This document shows positions 1 through 8,645 of a stretch of 32,392 nt of DNA, one piece after another (position 1 is the stretch's first letter; every line of letters starts with the position of its first letter). The notes beneath the pieces are model-generated. The model did no database searches. It was given only the letters and a program-made list of their open reading frames with translations, and was not told where the DNA came from. This stretch comes from Butyricicoccus sp. (GTDB lineage Bacteria; Bacillota; Clostridia; Oscillospirales; Butyricicoccaceae). The position numbers were made by a program, and so were the translations under genes. The stretch lies in contig JARIAV010000119.1 in NCBI GenBank assembly GCA_029257685.1, positions 1-32,392 on the forward strand. The letters are read 5' to 3'.

Positions 1-3
1 CAG

Positions 4-97
4 TATAATCAAATTGTGCAAGATGACAGATTTCCGTGGATCTGTCATTCGATTTATGGTGGGTAAGCACCAAAACCATTCATAGGAGGAAAGAAGA
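4..97 (+). promoter_or_regulatory. Leader of the purine permease gene, with two hairpins
   Basis: A TATAAT hexamer lies at 4-9; any -35 element falls outside the window. Downstream there is a clean stem (ATGACAGAT at 23-31 with ATCTGTCAT at 40-48) and then a weaker one built from ATGGT and ACCAT around 56-81. The ribosome site AGGAGG precedes the ATG at 98. The first stem lacks a U-run, so it looks like a leader structure rather than a terminator. The conserved core of the purine riboswitch, expected for this kind of transporter, is not recognisable. Function unknown. Confidence 0.35.
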
Positions 98-1531
98 ATG
101 AACAAACTCACGCACAGCTTGGATCGCTTTTTCGGCATATCCGAGCGCAATTCCAGCATGCGAACCGAAATGCTGGCAGGACTTACGACCTTTATCACGA
201 TGGCGTATATCCTGATTTTGAACCCTCAGATCCTGTCCGCGCCCTATGCGACGGAATCCTATGCGCACTTTGGTGAGATCGCGGCATCCAAGATCGCAAA
301 CGGCGTCTTTATCGCAACCTGCCTCGGTGCATTTCTGGGAACCATCCTGTGTGCGCTCTATGCAAGGGCGCCCTATGCACAGGCTCCCGGCATGGGACTC
401 AATGCCTTTTTTGCATATACCGTCTGTCTGGGCTTGGGCTATACCTACCAGCAGGCACTTGTCATCGTTTTCCTCTCTGGTGTGGGATTCATCTTCATTT
501 CTGCCGTCGGCATCCGTGAGGCGATCGTCCGTGCGATCCCGAACGCCATCAAGGCGGCGATCACACCCGGTATCGGTCTCTTTATCACCATCCTCGGACT
601 CAAAAACGGCGGCGTGGTCGTCAACAACGATGCGACCCTCGTTGGCCTTGTGGATTTTGCCTCGTGGAGAGAGTCGGGCGCGGGTGTGTCTACCGTTGCA
701 ACGGCTGTTTTGAGCCTTCTGGGACTTGCCCTCATCGGTATCCTTGTCTCCAAAAAGGTCAAGGGCGCGGTGCTCATCGCGATCGTTACGACCACGATCG
801 TCGGCATCCCGCTCGGCGTGACCCAGCTTGCCAGCTTCCAGCTCAATCTGGGACAGCAGCTCCGTGACTTTCGCGAGGTCTCTCTCTTTGCGCTGGATTT
901 TAAGGGCATGTTCGACACCTCCGCGCTGGGCGTTACGGAAACCGTTCTCACCATCGTCATGCTCATCATCAGCTTTTCTCTCGTCAATATGTTCGACTCC
1001 ATCGGCACGCTGCTGGGTGCGGCAAAGCAGGCAGGCATGGTCGATGCGGACGGCAACGCTGTCCGCATGAAGGAAGCGCTCATGGCAGACGCCATTTCCA
1101 CCGCGGCAGGCGCACTCGTGGGCACCTCGACCGTCACCACGATGGTCGAGTCCTCCTCCGGTATCGCCGCAGGCGGCCGCACCGGCATGACCAGCCTGAC
1201 CACGGCTTGCCTGTTCCTTGCCTCCGTTCTGTTCGCGCCGTTCGTCAGCGTCATTCCGGCAGCAGCGACCGCTTCCGTGCTGGTCTATGTGGGCATCCTG
1301 ATGCTCTCCAACATCAAGGAAGTGAACTTCTCCGACATGACCGAGGCGATCCCTGCATTTGCCACCATCGTATTCATGCCGTTCACCTATTCCATCGCAA
1401 ACGGTGTGGCAATGGGTCTCATCTTCTACTGTGTGCTCAAGGCACTGACCGGCAAGGCCAAGGAGATCAAGCCGCTTGCCCTCATCGTTGCCCTGATCTT
1501 TATGGCGCGTTATGCGTTCATGTCCATGTAA
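98..1531 (+). CDS. NCS2-family purine permease (AzgA/PbuG-like)
   Basis: This 477-residue polytopic membrane protein imports a nucleobase, most likely adenine, guanine or hypoxanthine, by proton symport. The N-terminus (FFGISERNSSMRTEMLAGLTTF, leading into the first helix with TMAYI) and the motifs PGMGLNAFFAY and NMFDSIGTLLG are typical of the AzgA/PbuG branch of the NCS2 family. Length and hydrophobicity fit 12-14 membrane segments. The start has an AGGAGGAAAG ribosome site eight or so bases upstream. The gene stands alone, closed by a terminator at 1565-1614. Exact substrate cannot be read from sequence. It shows no link to the downstream microcompartment locus. Confidence 0.9.
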   Translation: MNKLTHSLDRFFGISERNSSMRTEMLAGLTTFITMAYILILNPQILSAPYATESYAHFGEIAASKIANGVFIATCLGAFLGTILCALYARAPYAQAPGMGLNAFFAYTVCLGLGYTYQQALVIVFLSGVGFIFISAVGIREAIVRAIPNAIKAAITPGIGLFITILGLKNGGVVVNNDATLVGLVDFASWRESGAGVSTVATAVLSLLGLALIGILVSKKVKGAVLIAIVTTTIVGIPLGVTQLASFQLNLGQQLRDFREVSLFALDFKGMFDTSALGVTETVLTIVMLIISFSLVNMFDSIGTLLGAAKQAGMVDADGNAVRMKEALMADAISTAAGALVGTSTVTTMVESSSGIAAGGRTGMTSLTTACLFLASVLFAPFVSVIPAAATASVLVYVGILMLSNIKEVNFSDMTEAIPAFATIVFMPFTYSIANGVAMGLIFYCVLKALTGKAKEIKPLALIVALIFMARYAFMSM

Positions 1532-1562
1532 CAAAGTCGCAGGCGGGGTTGCCTGAAACGGA

Positions 1563-1614
1563 AAAGATGCCAGAATGTACCGGATGCTCCGGACGTTCTG
1601 GCATCTTTTTATTT
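1563..1614. terminator. Rho-independent terminator between convergent genes
   Basis: A near-perfect stem (AAAGATGCCAGAA with TTCTGGCATCTTTTT) ends in a T-run on the plus strand, and the complementary A-run lets it act on the minus strand too. It lies between the permease and the convergent EAL gene. Confidence 0.85.
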
Positions 1615-1634
1615 TGGATACAGGATTTTTTCGG

Positions 1635-2909
1635 CTACTTGTCCAGCAAGGCTTCGAATGCCTGAACCGGAACGGGACGGGAGAAGTAATAGCCCTGCAC
1701 CAGTCCGCCATCGTGTGCCTTCAGAAAATCGACATATTCGCGCGTTTCCACGCCTTCGGATACCACCTGTATGCCGAGCTGCCTGGCAACAGCCAGCGTG
1801 CCGGCAATGATGATCTTGCCGCGCTCCTTGTCTTCCTCGGTAAACATCTTTTGATCGAGCTTGAGGGTAGTGATCGGAAGGGTTTTGAGGGTGTTCAGGC
1901 AGGAATAGCCGCTGCCGAAATCATCCAGAGAGCAGGAAAACCCCTGCGCCTGCGACAGCTCCAGCAGCTTGCGGATGGGTTTTTCATCGCTCATGATGAG
2001 GCTTTCCGAAAGCTCGAATTCGATCAGCTCCGCCGGAACATGATATTTTTGAAAAATGGGCAGGAGCCTGTCTTCAAAAAACATCTGGTTGGTGAAATGC
2101 GCCTTGGAGAGATTGAGCGAGATCGGAACGACCGGCTGCCCGTTCTCCAGCCTGCGCTCTAAAAGCTGAAGGACAGCCTCGAACACAAAGTAATCGATCT
2201 GACGGATGAAGCCGGACTCCTCGAACGCCGGCATGAACTGGGGGAGTGGGATCAGCCCCTCCTCCGGATCGTTCCAGCGGATGAGCGCTTCTGCCCCTGC
2301 GATGGTTTCCTGCACGAGTTCATATTTCGGCTGCAAATAGATCTCGAAATGTCCGTTCTCAAGGGCGGCATGTCCTCTTTTGAGCATTTTGGCAGAGCAG
2401 ACGCGGGTATCTTGGATCGTATACCCGTAGATCTCATAGCAGGTGTTTTCATCGGAAAGGTCCGGACATGCCGCACGGCTGTAATTGGCAAAGTCCGCAG
2501 CCTGCCGGTAGCTCGTGCCGGTGTCCGGGATGAGATATGCCCCGATGGAGAAAAAGATGTGATCGAAGATATCGAAGCCTGTATGGTAATAGACCGCGTC
2601 ATCCAGTTCACAGATCCGCGCCTCGAGCGCGTCCTTATCCTGTGCGCCGACCAGCACGAAGAAGCAGTCGCTGTAAACACGGGAAATGAGCTCGTCAGGC
2701 TGCAATTTTCCTTTTAGGATGTGGTAGATCTCCTTGAGCACGGAATCCCCCGTTTCCGAGCCATAGAGCATATTGATCGCGCTGAAGCGCTTGACATTCA
2801 TACAGATGAGGCCGCAAGACCCCTCGATCCGCTTGAGCCGTTCCTGAAACAGATACTCAAACATATATTCAGTCAGACCACCCGTCAGGTGGTCGGTTGC
2901 AATATACAT
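1635..2909 (-). CDS. EAL-domain c-di-GMP phosphodiesterase with degenerate GGDEF domain
   Basis: A two-domain cytosolic protein of 424 residues. Residues about 1-165 fold like a GGDEF domain, but the signature loop reads SDCFF (residues 80-84), so cyclase activity is unlikely; the domain may be structural or bind a nucleotide. Residues about 175-424 are an EAL domain with YLQPKY, the EAL triplet at 207-209, DDFGSGYS and SEGVET, so the metal ligands of an active c-di-GMP phosphodiesterase look intact. The ATG at 2909 was chosen because AGGGGGA lies just upstream; a GTG at 2933 would place that site inside the gene. There is no sensory domain or membrane segment, so the input signal is not evident. 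Confidence 0.88.
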   Translation of the reverse strand: MYIATDHLTGGLTEYMFEYLFQERLKRIEGSCGLICMNVKRFSAINMLYGSETGDSVLKEIYHILKGKLQPDELISRVYSDCFFVLVGAQDKDALEARICELDDAVYYHTGFDIFDHIFFSIGAYLIPDTGTSYRQAADFANYSRAACPDLSDENTCYEIYGYTIQDTRVCSAKMLKRGHAALENGHFEIYLQPKYELVQETIAGAEALIRWNDPEEGLIPLPQFMPAFEESGFIRQIDYFVFEAVLQLLERRLENGQPVVPISLNLSKAHFTNQMFFEDRLLPIFQKYHVPAELIEFELSESLIMSDEKPIRKLLELSQAQGFSCSLDDFGSGYSCLNTLKTLPITTLKLDQKMFTEEDKERGKIIIAGTLAVARQLGIQVVSEGVETREYVDFLKAHDGGLVQGYYFSRPVPVQAFEALLDK

Positions 2910-2970
2910 AAAAAAATCCCCCTGTGATATCACGAAATAGTCAATAAAGACAAAATATCAGTTTTTTCTT

Positions 2971-2999
2971 AGTATAGCATAGAGGGGGATCTAATACAA
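2971..2999 (-). promoter_or_regulatory. Sigma-70 type promoter for the EAL gene
   Basis: Read on the minus strand: TTGTAT, a 17-base spacer, then TATACT, followed by about 60 bases to the ATG. A GTGATATCAC palindrome sits in the leader around 2923-2932. Confidence 0.65.
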
Positions 3000-3175
3000 T
3001 ATGGAGAAGTAACAGAAAGCAGACTAAAATGGTAGGGAATATACGACCGTTTGCACGAGGGTTTAGAGGGGAGGATGGAGGCAGCGTGGCAGAGAGGCGC
3101 TCTGCGGCGCGCGGGCGAGGTGTCGATATTCCATGTTTTATGTCTGTATCGTGCACCTGAGCCCCATGCAGTCTG

Positions 3176-3184
3176 TGTTATAAT
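3176..3184 (+). promoter_or_regulatory. Extended -10 promoter (TGTTATAAT) for cooS
   Basis: The TGnTATAAT sequence is a consensus extended -10 element. No good -35 hexamer is seen 16-18 bases upstream, which extended -10 promoters tolerate. AAAAGGAGGAGG follows before the ATG at 3231. Confidence 0.6.
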
Positions 3185-3230
3185 GTTCCTATATCCGAGC
3201 GATCGGAACCCGTGAAAAGGAGGAGGGCAT

Positions 3231-5120
3231 ATGGAGAACACAAAGTGCCAAATGTGCCAAAGTGCGGACAAACCATTGGAGGCGTTTCTGGCGTCCGTGC
3301 CAGACGACCACTCACACCGCCGGATGATCCAGCAGGAGGTCAAATGCGGCTTCGGTCTGGATGGGGTATGCTGTAAGCTGTGCTCGAACGGTCCCTGCCG
3401 CATCTCGAAAGCACGCCCCAAGGGGGTCTGCGGTGCAGATGCGGATACCATCGTCGCCAGAAACTTCCTGCGTTCCGTGGCAGCAGGTTCTGGCTGCTAT
3501 ATCCATGTCGTAGAGGACGCCGCAAAGGAGCTGGAAGCCGCTGCCCTTGCCGGACGGCCGCTCAAGGGCATTGCGACCCTGCATCGCCTGTGCGATACGC
3601 TGGGCATCGCAGGGGAGACCGAGGCGCAAAAGGCACTCGCGCTGGCGCGTGCCATTTTGGAGGATCTGCGCCGCCCGCTCGAACAGAAAATGGTGCTGAC
3701 CGAAAAACTCGCCTATGGGATGCGTGCGGAGCTGTGGAAACAGATCGGCCTGCTGCCCGGCGGCGCAAAGGACGAGATCTTCAATGCGGTCGTCAAGACC
3801 TCTACGAACCTCAACTCCGATCCGGTGGACATGCTCATGCAGTGCCTGCGGCTGGGCATCTCGACCGGTCTCTATGGGCTGGTGCTCGTCAACCAGCTCA
3901 ATGATATCCTCATGGGCGAGCCCAAGCTGGGCTTCGATCCCGTGGGCATGCAGGTCATCGACCCCGACTGCATCAATATCATGGTCACCGGACACCAGCA
4001 GAGCATGTTTGGCAGTCTGACCGAGCTCATGGAACACCCTGCCATTCGTCAGATGGCACAGCAGGCAGGCGCGAAGGGCATGCGCATCGTAGGCTGCACC
4101 TGCGTCGGGCAGGATTTTCAGGTGCGCAGCAAGTGCTTTGAAAACGTATTCTGCGGCCATGCCGGAAACAACTATACCAGTGAGGCGGTGCTGCTGACCG
4201 GCTGCATCGACCTTGTCGTGTCCGAGTTCAACTGCTCCATTCCGGGCATCGAGCCCATCTGCGACAAGCTGGATATCCCCATGCTCTGTCTGGATGACGT
4301 GGCAAAGAAAAAGGGCGCAAAGCTGCTGCCCTATCAGCCTGCGCAGCGCGAGGAGATCAGCGCAGGCATCGTTGCCGCGGCGTTGGCATCTTTCACCAAA
4401 CGCCGCCGGAACGGCACACGCCAAAATCCCATGCGGCAGCATGGCTGTCATGAAGCGATCACGGGCGTGACCGAGGTGACGCTCAAGGACGCGCTCGGCG
4501 GCTCCTTTGCGCCCCTCATCGATCTCATTGCACAGGGCAAGATCAAGGGCGTTGCGGCAGTCGTGGGCTGCTCCAACCTGCGCGCCAAGGGGCACGATGT
4601 CTTCACCGTGGAGCTGGCAAAGAAACTCATCGCAAACGATATTTTGGTATTGTCCGCTGGCTGTACTTGCGGCGGACTGGAAAACTGCGGTCTGATGGCA
4701 CGCGAGGCGGCTTCCATGGCTGGCGCGGGGCTTTCCGAGGTGTGCCGCACGCTGGGCATCCCACCCGTGCTCAACTTCGGCCCCTGCCTTGCCATCGGGC
4801 GCATCGAGAGCGTCGCCGGAGCCCTCGCAGCAGCACTGGGCGTGGATCTGCCGCAGCTGCCCGTCGTGGTCTCCGCGCCGCAATGGCTGGAGGAGCAGGC
4901 ACTGGCAGACGGTGCGTTCGCACTCGCCCTTGGTTTCCACGTCCATCTGGGTCTGCCGCCCTTCGTGACGGGCAGTCCGGTGGTGCTCGATGTATTGGGT
5001 ACGCAGCTGGCGGATCTGACGGGCGGTAAACTCATCATCGAGACCGAGATCGACGAGGCGGCACGCAAGATCACAGACATCATTTCGGACAAGCGAAAGG
5101 GGCTGGGTCTGGATGGCTGA
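3231..5120 (+). CDS. cooS: Divergent Ni-containing CO dehydrogenase catalytic subunit (CooS family)
   Basis: The family interconverts CO and CO2 with ferredoxin electrons. In this 629-residue protein the D/B-cluster cysteines are present (C39, C47, C48, C51, C56, C67). So are all C-cluster ligands by alignment to C. hydrogenoformans CODH-II: H255, C291, C335, C447, C478 and C519. The residue matching the catalytic Lys563 is Gln (Q556, in APQWLEEQALADG), and the four histidines of the proposed proton channel (His93/96/99/102) appear as Y90, V93, D96 and K99. It is therefore a divergent member whose CO-oxidising rate may be low or whose chemistry may differ. No acetyl-CoA synthase or CooC maturase is in the window. 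It overlaps the hydrogenase gene by eight bases, suggesting translational coupling and a joint function. The hybrid-cluster protein family was considered, but length and Cys pattern favour CooS. Confidence 0.85.
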   Translation: MENTKCQMCQSADKPLEAFLASVPDDHSHRRMIQQEVKCGFGLDGVCCKLCSNGPCRISKARPKGVCGADADTIVARNFLRSVAAGSGCYIHVVEDAAKELEAAALAGRPLKGIATLHRLCDTLGIAGETEAQKALALARAILEDLRRPLEQKMVLTEKLAYGMRAELWKQIGLLPGGAKDEIFNAVVKTSTNLNSDPVDMLMQCLRLGISTGLYGLVLVNQLNDILMGEPKLGFDPVGMQVIDPDCINIMVTGHQQSMFGSLTELMEHPAIRQMAQQAGAKGMRIVGCTCVGQDFQVRSKCFENVFCGHAGNNYTSEAVLLTGCIDLVVSEFNCSIPGIEPICDKLDIPMLCLDDVAKKKGAKLLPYQPAQREEISAGIVAAALASFTKRRRNGTRQNPMRQHGCHEAITGVTEVTLKDALGGSFAPLIDLIAQGKIKGVAAVVGCSNLRAKGHDVFTVELAKKLIANDILVLSAGCTCGGLENCGLMAREAASMAGAGLSEVCRTLGIPPVLNFGPCLAIGRIESVAGALAAALGVDLPQLPVVVSAPQWLEEQALADGAFALALGFHVHLGLPPFVTGSPVVLDVLGTQLADLTGGKLIIETEIDEAARKITDIISDKRKGLGLDG

Positions 5121-6468
5121 GATGAACTGCGTACCGGTATGCCCAGACAATCCTGCGATCGTTAAGGATTTCACGCGCTGTGTCAGCTGCGGCCATTGTC
5201 TGGCAGTCTGTCGGGAGGAGATCGGCCCAGCCGCGAAATGTGCCCTTACAGGCGTATCGGACTTTGCCTGCGTCCACTGCGGACAGTGCACGACCGTCTG
5301 TCCGGAGCACGCCATCTATGCAAGACCGGACTGGGTGCGCGTGCGTGATGCCGTGCGTGATCCGGAGAAGATCGTTGTCATTTCCACCGCGCCCTCCGTG
5401 CGCTTGGGACTGGGCGACTGCTTTGGAGAGAAAAAGGGAGCGTTCGTGGAGGGCGAAATGGTCGCTGCCCTCAAGGCACTGGGCGCAGATTATGTGCTCG
5501 ATGTTGCCTTTGCCGCCGACCTCACCATCATGGAGGAGGGGACGGAGTTTTTAAGGCGGCTGCTGTCCGGCAAGGGGACGCTTCCGCAGTTTACCAGCTG
5601 CTGTCCGGCGTGGGTCAAGTATGTCGAGACCTTCCATCCGGCGCGTATCCCCAATCTTTCCAGCGCAAAAAGCCCCATCAGTATGCAGGGCGCACTCGTC
5701 AAGACCTATTTTGCACAGAAAATGGGGCTCGATCCCGAGCGTATCGTGACGGTCGCGGTCGCACCCTGCACGGCGAAGAAGTTCGAGATCACGCGCGAGG
5801 AACTGTGCGACGCCGGCGCGTTCCACGGCATTGCAGGTCTGCGCGACAATGACTATGTGCTGACCACGCAGGAGCTTGCCGACTGGATGCACGCAGAACA
5901 GCTCGACCTGACACGGCTTGCACCGGCGGATTTTGATTCCATCATGGGCAAGAGCAGCGGCGCCGGACTGATCTTCGGCAACACGGGCGGCGTGATGGAG
6001 GCTGCCCTGCGCATGGTCTATGCCTCGGTCACCGGACAGGAACCGACTGAGCTGCTGCTTGCATACACGCCCGTGCGCGGCATGGAGGAGGTCAAGGAAG
6101 CCACGGTCTCGGTGGGCGGCAAGGAGGTTCGGGTCGCGGTCGTTTACGGCACCAAGGCGGCGGAAGCCCTTATAGAAAGCGGTCAGATCGACACCTATCA
6201 TTTCGTGGAGGTCATGACCTGTCCCGGCGGCTGTATCAGCGGCGCCGGACAGCCGCGCGGCCCTGTGATCCCCGTACCCAATGCCCTGCGGCAGGCACGC
6301 ATCCACACGCTTTATGAGGCGGACAGAGCGCGGCCCATGCGCACGGCACTCGACAATCCGGAGATCGGCGCGCTCTATGACGCGTTCCTGACCCATCCAC
6401 TGAGCGAGCGGGCGGAGCAGCTGCTGCATACGGCTTACCACAGCAGACAGGTCACAAGGGATACATAA
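5113..6468 (+). CDS. Monomeric [FeFe]-hydrogenase with two [4Fe-4S] clusters
   Basis: A 451-residue hydrogenase. The N-terminal ferredoxin-like domain carries C23-x2-C26-x2-C29-x3-C33 and C53-x2-C56-x2-C59-x3-C63, plus two more cysteines at 6 and 10. The H-cluster domain shows TSCCPAW (161-167), APCTAKKFE and MTCPGGCISGAGQP, giving all four cluster cysteines and the proton-relay cysteine C163. The usual Met of the second motif (MPCTAKK) is Ala here. The start lies inside the end of cooS. The pair could couple CO oxidation to H2 release, or H2 oxidation to CO2 reduction, exchanging electrons directly or through ferredoxin. The HydE, HydF and HydG maturases must be encoded elsewhere. Confidence 0.9.
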   Translation: MAEMNCVPVCPDNPAIVKDFTRCVSCGHCLAVCREEIGPAAKCALTGVSDFACVHCGQCTTVCPEHAIYARPDWVRVRDAVRDPEKIVVISTAPSVRLGLGDCFGEKKGAFVEGEMVAALKALGADYVLDVAFAADLTIMEEGTEFLRRLLSGKGTLPQFTSCCPAWVKYVETFHPARIPNLSSAKSPISMQGALVKTYFAQKMGLDPERIVTVAVAPCTAKKFEITREELCDAGAFHGIAGLRDNDYVLTTQELADWMHAEQLDLTRLAPADFDSIMGKSSGAGLIFGNTGGVMEAALRMVYASVTGQEPTELLLAYTPVRGMEEVKEATVSVGGKEVRVAVVYGTKAAEALIESGQIDTYHFVEVMTCPGGCISGAGQPRGPVIPVPNALRQARIHTLYEADRARPMRTALDNPEIGALYDAFLTHPLSERAEQLLHTAYHSRQVTRDT

Positions 6469-6484
6469 AGCAAATACCGATCGA

Positions 6485-6514
6485 ACAAAGGCGAGGTGAA
6501 AACCTCGCTTTTGT
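6485..6514 (+). terminator. Terminator after the CODH-hydrogenase pair
   Basis: The stem GCGAGGT/ACCTCGC has a GAAA-type loop, flanked by ACAAAG and a short TTTTGT tail. The U-run is short, so termination may be partial. Confidence 0.7.
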
Positions 6515-6795
6515 GGTCGAAAAAAGCCATTTCCTGAGAAAAAAGGGCGGGGGAGAGGGGAACGGCTGCGCATGGCAGCAGGCGCAGAGCAGCGCGCAAA
6601 AACACTAGGAATTGTCAAATATGGTGTTTTTCAGACCTTGACGGCAGGATATTTTTGTACAAGTTCACAAAACAGCCGAAAACAAGAGGCTTGGAAATTA
6701 CCGTTTTTTCGCGTGAATTGGATAGGGAAAAAATGGGTGGAAATGGTAAAATTGATACAATGAAGTCTGGAACAGAAAGGAGCGTAACAAGAGAC

Positions 6796-6841
6796 GCATT
6801 TTCAGGGGAGGGAGATCGGTTTGCCGTTCCCTGAAAAATGC
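6796..6841 (+). promoter_or_regulatory. Long leader hairpin upstream of the membrane protein gene
   Basis: GCATTTTCAGGG pairs with CCCTGAAAAATGC (one bulge), with a GC-rich inner part. A smaller GCGT/ACGC hairpin precedes it, sharing its last bases. It has no trailing U-run and lies about 38 bases before the ATG, so a regulatory or stabilising leader is more likely than a terminator. Confidence 0.5.
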
Positions 6842-6878
6842 CGCATCACAATCAAATAGAGAAGGGAGAAATATCAGT

Positions 6879-7763
6879 ATGAACATCTTTGCTTTGGTCG
6901 CAGCGTTTGGAGGCGGCGTCATCGGTGCGTATATGGGTGCGCTCCCAGCGTTCATCCTCACAGGCGTGATCGCAATCGTTGGATCCTCTATCGCAATGGC
7001 AGGCGGCGCAGACCTCACGGTCGGTATGGTCGCCTTTGGCTCCTATCTTGGCCCGCATATCGCCTTTGCAGGCGGCGTGGCAGCGGCTGCATACGCAGCA
7101 AAAACAAAGAAGCTCGGAGACGGAACCGATATCCTGTCCTGTCTCAACGGTCTGACAGACCCCATGACCCTTGTGGTCGGCGGTGTGTTCGGCGTTCTGG
7201 GCTTCCTGATCCACTACCTCGTTGGCTCGGTTCTCCATCTCAATACAGACCTCCCCGGCATCACTGTCGTGATCTCGGGCATTCTGGTACGCTTCCTGTT
7301 CGGTTCTTCCGGCCTGATTGGCAAGGCACCGGAAGGACAGAAACGCGTATACTTTACCGCCGGAAAGGGCATGGCATGCAATACGCTGCTCGGCCTTGGC
7401 ATCGGTACCGCGACCGGATTCATCTATCAGGCCCTCGTGGATATGGGCGCACCGGATTTTGCCATCGGCAGCTTTCCTGTGCTCTGCTTCGGCATCGCAG
7501 CCGCTTCCCTCATCTTTGCACAGGCTGGCTTTGCAATGCCCGGCACCCACCACATCGCGCTGATCTCCGCGCTGGCAGCCGTCACCGCCGGAAACCCCAT
7601 CATGGGCCCGATCTTCGGTATCATCGCGTCCCTGCTGGGCGATCTGCTCGGCACGACCTTCAATACCAACTGTGATACCCATGTCGATCCACCGGCATTC
7701 ACCATTTTCATCCTGACCTTCGTCATCAATATCCTGTTTGGCACGGGATTCTTCATGGCGTAA
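6879..7763 (+). CDS. Uncharacterised multi-pass membrane protein
   Basis: I do not recognise this 294-residue protein. It is strongly hydrophobic and rich in Gly and Ala, with roughly eight or nine predicted membrane segments and short loops. Polar motifs inside hydrophobic stretches, such as LNTDLPGITV, AMPGTHH and NTNCDTHVDPPAFT, look conserved and could form a transport path. A transporter or channel is the natural guess, but the substrate is unknown. The start has GAAGGGAG about ten bases upstream. It is a single-gene unit with a structured leader and its own terminator. Nothing in the context ties it to the hydrogenase before it or the peroxidase after it. Confidence 0.8.
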   Translation: MNIFALVAAFGGGVIGAYMGALPAFILTGVIAIVGSSIAMAGGADLTVGMVAFGSYLGPHIAFAGGVAAAAYAAKTKKLGDGTDILSCLNGLTDPMTLVVGGVFGVLGFLIHYLVGSVLHLNTDLPGITVVISGILVRFLFGSSGLIGKAPEGQKRVYFTAGKGMACNTLLGLGIGTATGFIYQALVDMGAPDFAIGSFPVLCFGIAAASLIFAQAGFAMPGTHHIALISALAAVTAGNPIMGPIFGIIASLLGDLLGTTFNTNCDTHVDPPAFTIFILTFVINILFGTGFFMA

Positions 7764-7767
7764 CACA

Positions 7768-7815
7768 AAATACGACCCAGATTCCCAAAGTGCTGGGAGT
7801 CTGGGTCGTTGTTCT
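7768..7815. terminator. Bidirectional terminator
   Basis: ACGACCCAGA and TCTGGGTCGT form a perfect outer stem continued by TTCCCA/TGGGAG. It serves the membrane protein on the plus strand and the convergent peroxiredoxin gene on the minus strand. Confidence 0.85.
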
Positions 7816-8645
7816 TAGATTTCTTGGTTTGCAGATACGCCCGAATCCTGTCGGAGCAGGGTTTCGATCTTGTCAAGGCGGAAGCCTGAGATCTCATCCG
7901 TTCCAATGACGGTCACGGGCAGGGCGGTGTAGCCGCGGCTGTCCATGAATGCCTGTCCCTCCTTGTCGGTGGACAGGTCGATCTCTACATACGGGATGTG
8001 ATGCGCGCCGAGGAATTCCTTGGTCTTGGTGCAGTAGGAACACCCCGGCTGGGTGTAGATCTTTACGGGATCTTCCGTGGACAGGGGAGCGTCGGTCGCC
8101 ACAGACGGCGCGGACGGTTCGGGCGAGAGCGGCGCACTGCCGATCGTCCAGTTGGCACCGCACAGAGAACCGGTCTGCAACGCCTTCAATACCCGCAGCA
8201 CCTCGTCCGTATTGCGCCCGACATTGTTGTCATGGATCACGCTGTAGCGAATGGTCTGCTCCGGATCGATCAGGAACAGGCCGCGCAGGGCAACGCCCTC
8301 ATCCTCGAGCAGCACGCCATAGTCGGCAGCCATGGACATGGTCTTGTCCGCACCCAGCGGATAGGTGATCGCGCCCAAGCCGCTGCGGATCCATGCCTGA
8401 TGACAGTACACACTGTCCGTGCTGACACCAAGGATCTTGGCGTCTGCCTGCTCGAATGCCTCGATCGCCTGACTGAACGCGGTGATCTCGGTCGGACAGA
8501 CAAAGGTGAAGTCCAGCGGATAGAAGAACAGCACGAGCCAGTGCCCGCGGTAGCTGTCCAGAGACAGCTCCAAAAACTGCTCTCCGTCACCGGATACCGC
8601 CTGAATGTGAAAATCCGGTGCTTTCTTTCCAGTAAGTCGATTCAA
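7815..8645 (-). CDS. Peroxiredoxin-glutaredoxin fusion (AhpC/TSA + Grx)
   Basis: This 276-residue cytosolic peroxidase joins a typical 2-Cys peroxiredoxin to its own reductant module. The Prx part (1-167) has the peroxidatic Cys in FVCPTE (C50) and a candidate resolving Cys in SLCGANW (C162). A Pro/Ser/Ala linker (about 168-192) leads to a glutaredoxin/NrdH-like domain with CSYC (C202, C205) and the cis-Pro region TALPVTVIG. The fusion should reduce H2O2 or organic peroxides, using glutathione or thioredoxin reductase for electrons. The start is TTG, selected because AAAGGAGGT sits at the right distance and the sequence begins exactly at the Prx fold. It is divergent from the CPxC-repeat gene, with only 100 bases between them. 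Confidence 0.9.
   Translation of the reverse strand: MNRLTGKKAPDFHIQAVSGDGEQFLELSLDSYRGHWLVLFFYPLDFTFVCPTEITAFSQAIEAFEQADAKILGVSTDSVYCHQAWIRSGLGAITYPLGADKTMSMAADYGVLLEDEGVALRGLFLIDPEQTIRYSVIHDNNVGRNTDEVLRVLKALQTGSLCGANWTIGSAPLSPEPSAPSVATDAPLSTEDPVKIYTQPGCSYCTKTKEFLGAHHIPYVEIDLSTDKEGQAFMDSRGYTALPVTVIGTDEISGFRLDKIETLLRQDSGVSANQEI

Larger units (their letters stand above)
2910..3230. other. Divergent intergenic region between the EAL gene and cooS
   Basis: It holds the EAL promoter (2971-2999), the cooS extended -10 promoter (3176-3184) and the two ribosome sites. No further gene, RNA or repeat is recognisable in the central part. Confidence 0.6.
6469..6878. other. 410-base intergenic region with a structured leader
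   Basis: After the terminator at 6485-6514 no gene is supported up to 6878. A TACAAT at 6756-6761 could be a -10 element for the next gene, but no convincing -35 is seen. The last 100 bases contain a long hairpin, listed separately. Confidence 0.5.

Noticed and set aside
1-97. Purine riboswitch upstream of the permease
   Set aside because: Two hairpins are present, but the conserved purine-aptamer core sequence and three-way junction are not recognisable.
80-1711. A 543-codon open frame on the minus strand opposite the permease
   Set aside because: His/Asp/Arg-rich mirror of a membrane-protein gene, and it runs across the terminator.
2909-2933. GTG start at 2933 for the EAL protein
   Set aside because: The ribosome site AGGGGGA lies between it and the ATG at 2909.
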